The translations under genes were made by a program, and so were the position numbers. A stretch of DNA of 64,000 nt. It comes from Papio anubis (Eukaryota; Chordata; Mammalia; Primates; Cercopithecidae). Under the pieces are notes generated by a model that searched no databases, had not been told where the DNA came from, and saw only the letters and a program-made list of their open reading frames with translations. The DNA is taken from NCBI RefSeq assembly GCF_008728515.1, contig NC_044978.1, forward strand, positions 146,564,262 to 146,628,261, written 5' to 3'. How positions within the stretch are numbered: the stretch's first letter is position 1; each line of letters begins with the position of its first letter. Positions 42,601-54,600 of the stretch are shown here, piece after piece.

Positions 42601-45600
42601 CCGAAAGTATTTTCATTCCAACATGTGGCCCTCGTCATGTTTCACATGTTCACCAGCCATATGTGGCAAATGGCTTGCATATTGAACAGCACATTTCCAG
42701 AGTTTTCTGGAGATTTTTATGAATGCTGTATCGTATTTTCTTTTTCCTTAGATGGAATGGTAGGATTAGACATGATCCTGAAACAAACAGGAAAGGATCA
42801 CTCCAGCTTGGCATAGGATAGAAGCTTGTAGAAAGACAGCATGAGAAAAAACTTCCTGTGGCATTTGACTAGCAGTAAGCCTTTAAAGTAAATGATAGAA
42901 CATATAAACCTTACCTTTGTGTTTGTTAGCTTTTGCTGCATTACAAAGTAACCTAAAACTTGATGGTTTAAGACAGCCACCATTTTATTTAGCTCATGAT
43001 TCTGCTTGGCAGTTGATTTTATTTGGGTTGGATTTGCACCTGTGTTTGTAGTCAGTTGGCAGGATATGTGGCCGATACCTGGCTGTTGGCTGAGGTGGGC
43101 TGAAGTGATAGAACTGGGTCACATGTCCCACCCATTCAGGAGGTCAGCCCAGGCCTCTTCATATGCTGACTAGGTTCAAAAGTAGCAAGAAAGGGCAGGC
43201 CTCACTGTGGAAGCACTTGAAACTGATTCTTGGCCTTATAGTTTATACTTTATTGATTTTTCATTTGTCTGTCTGAAATTCTTTAAGAGATACTAGGATG
43301 ACATTTTCAGAAAAACCTTCTAGGTATTGAAAGCATTTTAGATGAAACTTTTGATTTTCAGTATTGGTGAATTAAAACTTCTAGTGGCAAGGATACATCA
43401 ATAATTGCTTATATTGGCTTATGCATTTGGGGGTATTTAAATAGGTTTTTATCTTAATTTGAGGAATTGATTAAGACCTAAGGTGTGGGAGTTGAAAAAA
43501 ATGGCTGCCTTTATTATCATACTTTTTGTTTGTTTCCTTAAAATTTTATCACCTTTAAAAATCTGGGGCATGTAAGCAGAAGTGTCCTTTCTTTGAAGTG
43601 GACGTGTGTGTGTGTGTTTTGAGACAGGGTCTTGGTCTGTCACCCAGGCTGGAGTGCAGTGGCATGATCATGGCTTGCTGATGTCTCGACCTCCTGGGCT
43701 CAAGTGATCCTCCCATATCAGCCTTCTGAGTAGCTGGGGCTATAGGGACACACCACCACGCCTGGCCAATTTTTAATTTTTTTGTAGAGACAGGGTTTCG
43801 CCACATTGCCCAGGCTAAAATTGACATTTTTATTAGGCAGAATTTAATTTACTCTTGGAATCCTAGTTGTATAGAGACTTAATTTATTTTAAAGGTCTTT
43901 TTTTTCCTTTTCCTTTTCTTTTCTTTCTTTCTTTTTTTTTTGATACGGAGTCTCACTCTGTCGCCCAGGCTGGAGTGCAGTGGCATGATCTCTGCTCACT
44001 GCAAACTCTGCCTCCCAGTTTCAAGTGATTCTTCCACCTTAGCCTCCCCAGTAGCTGGAATTCCAGGCGCCCGCCACCACGCCCCACTAATTTTTGTATT
44101 TTTGTAAAAACGAGATTTCACCATGTTGGCCAGGCTGGTCTCAAACTCCTGATGTCAGGTGATCCACTCGCCTCGGCCTCCCAAAGTGCTGGGATTACAG
44201 GCGCGAGCCACTGTGCCTGGCCTTTTTCTTTTTTAAAAAAATGTGAATTGAGGAAAACATAGTTTATTAGAAATTAGGTTTGTGTTTGTTTTTATAAAAT
44301 ACAACAATACCTTACAGCTGTTGTAATAGTCAACAAAAGGAGAAAGAAAATAGAGCCCCCCAAATTTCTCTGCCGTTATTGGCACTGTCCCTCAAGTGAA
44401 AATCCTTTACATGTGAGATTGTTGTTTTAAACTAGGAAGTTTAATTTCCTATTGGAAGCTTGAATTCTCTTATTCTTTTCCTCTTCCTCCTACTTATTCT
44501 TTTTTTTTTTTTTTTATAGCAATAGCCACAATAAGAAGGTACAAATGCACATGCTAGATTTGATGAGTTCTATCATCATGGAAGGTGATGGAGTTACTCA
44601 AGAGTTATTGGACTCCATTCTTATTAACCTCATTCCTGCACATAAGGTCTGTAAAGTATGAAGATATTAAAGGTTAATATTTAACAGTCATGCTACACAT
44701 AAGAATGAACAATTGTTTTCAGGCCATTTGCAATCCCATGTAATTGTTCCCATGACCATTCTCCACCTCAAATAAAATAGGTTAACATACGTTAGTCTTG
44801 TGGCTATTATTTTTACAAAATATATTGATTAACATATCATGTAAGAGTTTCATTCAAGAAATTGAATACGGAACTGAAAATGTTTCGTATTCACACAAAT
44901 AATCTGAGAATTGTAAGGGGTTAGGGGTGTTGTCTTTTTGGTTAATTGTGTTTGGAAAAGAAATGTATTTCCTCCTTATTAACATAGATGTGACACATAG
45001 GAGTTTGGATTTCTTTTCAGAATCCATATCGTACCTTTTTCTTAGGTACTCTCAGAAAAAGATTTGGGCAGAAGCTGTATGGTTAATGTTAAGAAGAAAA
45101 GGATGATTCAGAGGTGTATCATTCTTCCCCATTTCCTTTTTCTATTTATCTCTACCAGATCCTCCTAAGAATCTGAAGGACTTGGCTGCCCTCAGGCTCC
45201 ACCACTGGGCTCTACTCAAGCCTACCCCAGTGTTGCCCTCCTGCTCTTTTCTTCTAATGGTTCAATAACCTGTTATCAGACATTAGAGGAAAAATATGTA
45301 CTCATTCACAGAAAGATATAATTAATTTTAAATTATTGAGTCTAAATATTATTTACATTTTATTCAAATGTAGTTTATAAAATTCTGAGACTGTGGCAAA
45401 GTAGAGTATATTTTGGCAGATTAAGACAGTATATTTGGTTTTTATATGCTAGGTAAGTAGGTTGGTGGTATGTTTTTGGGAAGGGGTCTCACTCTGTCAC
45501 CTAGGCTGGAGTGCAGCGGCACAATCTTGCCTCATTGCAGCCTCTGTCTCTTGGGCTGAAGTGATCCTCCTACCTCAGCCTCCCAAGTAGCTGGCAATAC

Positions 45601-48600
45601 AGGCATGTGCCACCATACCTGACTTTTTTTTTTTAAGTTTTCTTTGTAGAAACGGGATTTCGCAATGTTTCCCAGGCTTATTTCAAACTCCTGGGCTCAA
45701 GCGATCTCCCGCCTTAGCCTCCCAAAGTGCTGAGATAACAGGCATGAGCAACCACACTGGGCTTGAGAGAATTTTTATTAGTAGTAGGAAATAGACTTCT
45801 TTTAATAAATAGAAATGTTAACTTAATTTTAAGCAAATCTTGTCCTTTGCCAGTGAAATAAAAGTGTAGAGCAGGGGGTCAAGAAGCTATGGCTTGTTAG
45901 TCAAATTTGGACCATTGCTTATTTATGTAAGTAAGATTTTATTGGAACACAGCCATGTTCATTCATTTTCGTTTTGTTTATATCTGCTTTCATGCTACAA
46001 CAGCAGAGTTGTGTAGTTGTAGCAGTGATTTGTATGACCCACAAAACCTAAAATATTTACCATGTGGCCCTTCATAGAAAAAGTTTGCCGACCCCTGGCC
46101 TAGAGTGTAGGGTTTCCTAGCCTCATTTTGGAAGAGGTGTGAGATGGTGGTGAATGAATCTGTTTGGTCCAGAACTTCAAGATATAGCGGTGTTACTCGG
46201 TGTTATTCAAAACAAGAATTCCCTTTTCAGGCATTTAAAAAAAATTAAATATATATTTTCTAAGGTCCTTCTCAGATCCTTTAATTTATTTGAGTATATT
46301 GGGACTCTTTAAGCGGAAGCATATTATTCAGCATTTCAAAAATAAAATTGATCAGTAACTCTGTTTATTTGAAACACTTACCAGGTCTACTCGTCTCCAG
46401 ATCAAGCATTGATTAAACAATGAAATAATTGAGCATGTTGTGTTAGATTGGGGAGTGTATGTGTTTAAGATACATGGGTGTAGTTGTCAGTTTACATTGG
46501 TTAACACATAAAAACCAAAAAGCATTAGGTCTATTTTGAGTTTAGTAAAACTTAATATCGGGTTGTGCTTTTGCTAACTAATCCATTTTAGTTTTTGATT
46601 AATAAATGAGTTTGATTTGCGACATCTGCATTTAAGACCACTTGACTAGAGGATATTTGCAAAACCTTGAAGAGAATTCAGTTATTTTTATTTTTGCTTC
46701 GTATTTTAGTGAAGAAAAATTCGTATTTTATTACAGATTTGAAGACTACAGTATTCTAGTGTTGCTATCTCATAAATTAACAAATTCATTTGTAACTTTC
46801 CACGTTTTTATTATTTTTCAGAACTTAAATAAACAGTCCTTTGACCTTGCAAAAGTGCTATTGAAAAGAACAGTCCAGACTATTGAGGCATGCATTGCTA
46901 ATGTATGTATTTCTTTCTGTGTTCATTCTATATTTTGTAATTCTTAATCTTTTGTACTAATTTATTAGAACCTCTTACATAGAAGTTTATTTAGCTTATA
47001 AATGTAGAAGAACTTATGTCCAAATGTGACCAAGGTTAGAGAAATGCAGCATAAGCTTCATGATGTTGTTTTTAAAGGGTGGATGTTACTATAAGAAAAG
47101 TTGTCTGCAACTCCCATCCCCTTATCTGCATTTGTATTTATATTTATTTCATTGTCTCCCAGATGTGCTGATCCTTTCATTTTTTCTCTACATCTTTATC
47201 CTTGGGTCTCTGTGTCTCTCTTTATATATTTTCTTCTTTGTGTCTTTTGGGTCATTCTTCTGAAGTCCTCTAATGTTTCTTCCTTTTTTTTTTTTTTTTT
47301 TTTTAAGATTACAGAGATTTATTTAGAAAATTGGTTGTTTTGGCTGTTGTTTTTGGCAAACATTTAAATACTTTGAGTAATGAAAGATTGTGATAGTTGC
47401 TATATAGTAATAGTTTAAAAAAACTGTACTGAGGAATTTGTTCTGGGTTTTTTTGTTTTTACTAAAAAAGTTAATAATTAGGAAAAAAAGTTTGCAATTT
47501 CACTACCTTATAACAACTAATTCCATTGTACATTTGCTCATATTTATAACTATTTTCCCACATACTTTATGAAAAAAAAATTTTTTTTTTTTTTGAGACG
47601 GAGTCTTTCTCTGTCCCCGAGGCCGGAGTACAGTTGTGCAATCTTGGCTCATTGCAAGCTCCACCTCCCGAGTTTACGCCATTCTCCTGCCTCAGCCTCC
47701 CGAGTAGCTGGGACTACAGGCTCTCGCCACCATGCTCGGCTAATTTTTTGTATTTTTAGTAGAGACAAGGTTTCACCGTGTTAGCCAGGGTGGTCTCGAT
47801 CTCCTGACCCTGTGATCTACCCTCCTCAGCCTCCCAAAGTGCTGAGATTACAGGTGTGAGCCACTGCACCCAGCTACTTTATGTAAAATTTTTATTGTCT
47901 TACTTGTATTTACATATTTTGACATTCTTTTTAAATATATAAGAATGACTGTAAATGTTTCTTGATATGTATTTCCTTATTGTCATAGATTTAGGTCTTT
48001 TCAGTGTTTCTTTCCTTTCCTAATCATCTTTGTGAATCTTAACATTTATGTGTTGTTGAATTATTTTCCATGGATAAAAATACAAAGAGGCTTTTAATTT
48101 AAATGTTACCCTATTAGTATTGCTTGGATTGCTAAATTAATATTTAAACAGATTAAACAATAATGGTACTAAAGAAGTGTCTGTCTTCAGCCTTGAATAC
48201 ATTTCTCAATTCTCAGAAATAACCATCCCCAATAGGTTTTCTTATATCCTTTCAGAAGTAGTATTCTATGCTTTTTTGTGTGTGTGTATGCATATATTTT
48301 GATAAAACTGTCTTCTTCATTATTTTCAACGTCTGCATAGTAAATATGAATTTTTTGGTATTATTCTTATGCAATGGGAATGATTTCTTTTTCCTTTTTT
48401 TTTTGGAGATGGAGTCTCACCTTGTTGACCAGGCTGGAGTGTAGTGGTGCAGTTTCAGCTCACTGCAACCTCTACCTCCCAGGCTCAAGTGATTCTCCTG
48501 CTTCAGCCTTCTGAGTGGCTGGACTGCAGGCGTGTGCCACCACACCCTGCTAATTTTTATATTTTTAGTAGAGATGGGGTTTCAGCATGTTGGCCAGGCT

Positions 48601-51600
48601 GGTCTTGAACTCCTGACCTCAGGTAATCTGCCTGCCTCAGCCTCCCAAAGTACTGTGATTACAGGTGTGAGCCACTGTGCCTGGCCAATAATGAGCATTT
48701 TCTAACTCTTAATTTATACTGCTTTTCAAATTATGTTACTACCAGAAATGTATGCTTGTTTCAGTTGCGTACAATTGCCCCCTGAGACATTTTAAAAATT
48801 GAATTATTCTGCATTTGTGGCGGTCATGGTGTGCAATGCTGGTATCTTCTAATCTGTGCTCTTGGCCTTGTATACTCTTTATTTCCATCTAGCATTTAAA
48901 AAAAAAATCAGTTAGCTTTTGTATTACCAACTTTTTGTTCTTTTTGTCATGTGAGCCAAAACATATTTGACTTTCTCTGAGTATTAAAAGAACCAACCCA
49001 ACAACAACAAAAAATCCTTCCCCTTTAAATACTCTTTATTACTAAACTCATGGAAACATTATTCTGATTTTTTTTTTTTTTTTTGAAACAGGGTCTTGTT
49101 CTGTCCCCCATGCAGGAGGAGTACAGTGATGTGATCACAACTCACTGCAACCTCGACTTCTTAGGGCTTAAATGATCCCACCTGCCATGGCCTCCTGAGT
49201 AGCTGGGGCTATAGGCATGCACCACCACGCCCAGATAATTTTTTAATTTTTGTAGAGTCAAGGGTCTCACTGTGTTGCCCAGGCTGGTCTCCAACTCCTG
49301 GGCTCAAGATTGTCATGCCTTGGCTTCCCCAAAGTACTGGGATTATAGGCGTGTGCCGCTGTACCTTTGATTTTTAAAAAAATCAAAGGTTGAGGCCAGG
49401 CGCAGTGGCTCACACCTGTAATCCCAGTACTTTGGGAGGCCAAGGCTTGTGGATCACCTGAGGTATGGAGTTTGAGACCAGCCTGGCCAACATGGGGAAT
49501 CCTTGTCTCTACTAAAAATACAAAAATTAGCTGGCCGTGGTGGCGGGTTCCTGGGGCTGAAGCAGGAGAATTGCTTGAATCTCAGAGGTGGAAGTTGCAG
49601 TGAGCTGAGATCACGCCACTGTGTTCCAGCCTGGGCGACACAGCCAGACTCCATCTCAAAAAAAGAAAAAAAAAAAATCAAAGATTGAGACTTTGTAATA
49701 TTTCTCTGCTACAAGGAAATTTTTCTAAAATCCTTTGTAATGAACTACACAAACGGTCTAAATTGTTTTAATGAAAACAAAGATTCCTAGAAAAGTCCTT
49801 ATTTGAAATATACCCAACAAACCAATTTTGGTTTTTGCTTTTCTCCTTGTAACATTCATGATTTGATATTATTAGGAAATTATTTCTTCCGCTGTTTAGA
49901 TGATTGTCCTATTGTATATTAGTAATCACACATGTATTTGTATCACCTCCTTCAATTGTATGTGTAAAACCTAATTATATAGTTTATAAAAATGTTTATA
50001 AAAATGTATCCATGTTTTTAAGTGAACTGGATGTTTTATTTTTGTTTTTAATATCTCTTACAGTTTTTCAATCAAGTCCTAGTGCTGGGAAGATCATCAG
50101 TAAGTGATTTGTCAGAACATGTATTTGATCTGATTCAGGAACTTTTTGCTATAGATCCTCATTTATTATTATCTGTCATGCCACAGCTTGAATTCAAACT
50201 AAAGGTAAGATTGACCAATTTTCTTTTCTATTTTGTTTTTCATGTTTTTCTTATTTCTAGAGCAAGTACAATGTAAAATTGACCAATTTTCTTGCCCTTT
50301 AAACTTTCCAGGAAAAATGTATACCGCATAATTTTTCGGTAACTGCAGAAGAATAAAGTATGACTTCAGTTTATCTTTTTCTTTGTTTTTTTTGGACGGA
50401 GTTTTGCTGTTGTTGCTCAGGCTGAAGTGCAGTGGCGCAATCTCGGCCCACTGCAACCTTCGCCTCCTGGATTCAAGCGATTCTTCTGCCTCAGCCTCCC
50501 GAGTAGCTGGGACTATAGGCGCACACCACCATACCCATATAATTTTTATATTTTTAGTAGAGACGGGGATTTGTCATGTTGGCCAGGCTGGTCTCAATCT
50601 CTTGACCTTGTTATCTGCCCACCTTGGCTGCCCAAAGTGCTGGGATTACAGGCATGAGTCACCATGCCTGGCCACAAAATTATAATACTTCTAATTGTTA
50701 AATATCTCCTGATAATCACAGTGACACAAGCAATAGATAGGAAAAATGGTATTATCTTAGAATTTTTTTTTTTTTTTTTTTTTGAGACGGAGTCTCGCTC
50801 TGTTGCCCAGGCTGTAGTACAGTGGCGCGCTCTTGGCTCACTGCAAGCTTCGCTTCCCAGGTTCACGCCATTCTCCCGCCTCAGTCTCCAGAGCAGCTGG
50901 GACTACAGGTGCCCGCCACCGCGCCCAGCTAATTTCTTTTTGTTTGTATTTTTAGTAGAGACGGGGTTTCACCGTGTTAGCCAGGATGGTCTCGATCTCC
51001 TGACTTCGTGATCCGTTCGCCTCGGCCTCCCAAAGTGCTGGGATTACAGGCTTGAGCCACCGCTCCCGGCCTATCTTAGAAATTTATAGTACATGTTGGT
51101 ATTAAATGGTATCCATTATTAGGTAGATATGTTTTAGAACATCCAAAGATTTTAAATGGAATCCTAATATGGTATTGCTTACAATTTTATGACCTTTTCA
51201 TGGTACAGATTAAGGACAGAAATTTGACTGTCCTAAAAATAGTATATCTATTTTTTATAGACAACTGAGCAAGTAATTTGTAATTCTTGCTCCTTTGATA
51301 TTTGTAAAAGTTTAATACTGCCTTGAAGTCTTGGGCTCAAGTGATCCTCTTGTCTCAGTCTCTTGAGGAGCTGGGACTATAGGTATACCTCACCATTCCT
51401 GGTAAAATATATATATATATATTTTTTTTTTTTGGTTGAGAGGGGTTCTCAATATGTTGCCCAGCTGGTCTCAAACTCCTGGCCTAATGCAGTTCTCCTG
51501 TCTTGGCCTCAGATTACTGAGAAGGCATGAGCCACTGAGTCTGGTCAAGGAATGTATTTTGACTTTTACAAATAGCAGAGGGGCGAGTTTTCAGTTAGTT

Positions 51601-54600
51601 TTACTTCTGTGGTTAATAGATGTTAAATGTCACCTCGTTTGAAATAATCACCGATCTACTAAAATAGTTACTTGCTATTAGAATAAAATTTCCATATATT
51701 ATTTCATATTTAAGGGACAGATTACTTTTTCTTTAAGAAATAAATCATATTGGCTAGTAAATTGAACTTATTAGAAGGTTGTGCTACTCTGCATTATTGT
51801 CACCTTGCTTGAGAAAAATTTTGTCAAAGAAAATCAGGCTGGGCCAAGTGCCGTAGCTCATACCTGTGTAATCCCAGCACTTTGGGAGGTGGAGGCAGGC
51901 AGATCTCTTGAGCCCAGGAGTCTGAGACCAGCTTGAGCAACATGGTAACACCCATCTCTACAAAAAATACAGAAATTAGCCAAGGATAATGGCACACACC
52001 CATAGTCCCAGCTACTCAGGAGGCTGAGGTGGGAGGATGGCTTGAGCCTGGAAGGTGGAGGTTATAGTGGACTGAGGTTGCTCCACTGTACTCCAGCCTG
52101 GGTGATAGAGCCAGACCCAGACCTTGTCTCACAAAAAAAAGAGAAAGTAAATCAGGCCAGGTGTGGTACCTCATGTCCATATAATCCCAGCATTATGGGA
52201 GGCTGAGATGGGAGGCTTGCCTGAGGCCAGGAGTTCAAGACCAACCTTGTCAACGTGGTAAGATTCTGTCTCTATAGAAAAATAAAAAATTAGCCAGGTG
52301 TGGTGATGCACACCTGTATGTCCAGCTACTCAGGAGGCCAAGGTGGGAGGATCACTGGAGCCCAGGAGTTCAAGGCTACAGTGAGCCATGATCATGCCAG
52401 TGTACTCTAGCCTGGGCAACAGAACAAGACTCTACCTCTTTTTTTAAAAAAATCATTTTTGTCATTTATAATTAAAATAATACTTGATGTAATTTTCATT
52501 TTTACATTGGTTAAGTGTGCCTGTTTTACCCACAAAACCCCTGTTCTTGAGCGTTAAAACATTCATAAGGAAAATATTTTATCCTGTGGTCTTTATTTTT
52601 CTATTTTTACTTCTCTTTTGCCAAAAATATTTTGTTTATTGGATATCTGGTATTGCTTTAGCCACATATTGTATGTGAACACCTAAAAAAAAAAATTAGC
52701 AGTTGCTTTTAGATGTTGTGTTTATTTTCCTAGCGAATATGATTTTTGAAAAGTTTCACACAACATATGGTTTCAGAATAACTTATTTTACATTAAAGCG
52801 TGGCATCACCACTGAAACTGAAACAGAATTTTTATCGCATATACTGTTTCAGGATAAGAAAATAAGAGACTCTTACTAGAAAACAATGAAGTTTTGCTTT
52901 TTTATAGTATTTAAGTTGACCTTCAGATCGTCTTTTTGATTCTTGGGCTGCTATTAAAATGAGTTTCCACGAATCATGAAATTCTGTAGTATCGTATTCA
53001 CCAGTCAGTAGGGGATTCTTCATTAAAACTTTGTATATCGGCCAGGCGCGGTGGTTCATTCCCATAATCCCAGCACTTTGGGAGGCTGAGGCGGGTGGGT
53101 CACAAGTTCAGGAGTTCGAGACCAGCCTGGCCAAGATGGTGAAACCCCATGTCTACTAAAAATGTGAAAATTAGCCGGACACAGTGGTGGACGCCTGTAA
53201 TCCCAGCTATTCAAGAGGCTGAGGCAGGAGAATCTCTTGAATCTGGGAGGCAGAGGTTGCAGTGAGCTGAGATCGCGCCACTGCACTCTAGCTTGGGAGA
53301 CAGAGCAAGACTCCTCAAAAAAAAAAACTTTGTATATCAAAACTTGAATTGATGTGTATTTATGTTGGAATGTAAATTGCAGATTTCCTATAAAGTAAGC
53401 TTATTAGGGTGGTAACTGTAGCTTTGTCCTTCATAGACGTTTTTATAGGGTTCGTAATGTTAGAAGTGAATTATATGTCTGTATTTACAATGTCCATAAC
53501 CAGTGTATAGAATGCAATTAATCAGTGAAGTAGACATAAATTAGCAGTTGAGAAGGTGTGAAATAAGAGCAAAAACCCAGATGATCTAACATGAAATCAA
53601 ATCAATTTCTGCATAGTAAATGAGGACATATGATATTTTAAACTTCTCACAGTTATAAGCAGAAATATGAAATTGTATCTTCTTGAGAATGTTTCAAGAT
53701 ATTTTCTGTAATCTGATGAATAAAGCTCAAGCTTCACTTTCTGTTTTCCCTTCTTAGAGCAATGATGGAGAAGAGCGATTAGCTGTTGTTCGACTTCTAG
53801 CTAAATTGTTTGGCTCCAAAGATTCCGATTTGGCAACACAGAATCGTCCTCTTTGGCAATGTTTTCTTGGACGGTAAGAGAACATATAATTCTGATGTTT
53901 ATATTTTGGAAAATAGTCAGTAGGGTGCAGTCCACCTGATTAAAACTATACATATCAGAACTTCCTTTGATAGATGTTGGTTTCATTGTCATCTGTGTTG
54001 CCATCCTTCTTATGAAATAAATTGTAGGAAAAATTTTTTATGGAGAAAGCTTAGTATTTTATCTGTGTAACACTTTTTAACTTCTTGTTAAAATAATGTC
54101 ATGGCCAGGCCTGTTGGCTCATACCTATAATCCCAGCATTTTGGGAGGCTGAGGTGGGCAAATCACTTGAAGTCAGGAGTTCAGGAAACCAGCCTGACCA
54201 ACTTGGTGTCTCTACTAAAAATACAAAAATTAACTGGGGGTGGTGACCGGCGCCTGTAACCACAACTAGTCAAGAGGCTGAGGTGGGAGAATCCTTGAAC
54301 CCGGGAGGTGGAGGTTGCAGTGAGTTGAGATCGAGCCACTGCATTCCAGCCTGAGTGACAGAGTGAGACTCCATCTCCAAAAAAAAAAGAAAATTAGAAT
54401 ACATAGACAGCATTGCAGTATATTCTAAGTCTTAAGATTTTTAAATCATGAAGCTGAATACATACTGATCCAAATTTAAGAACCTGTGCCATTTGTCAGC
54501 CTACCAACTTTTTCATTTACTAGTGCTTGCCTTTTGGGTCTGTAACTTATCTGAACACACTGTATGCTGTTTTTTAACTAATTTGGTATAATTGTACAAT

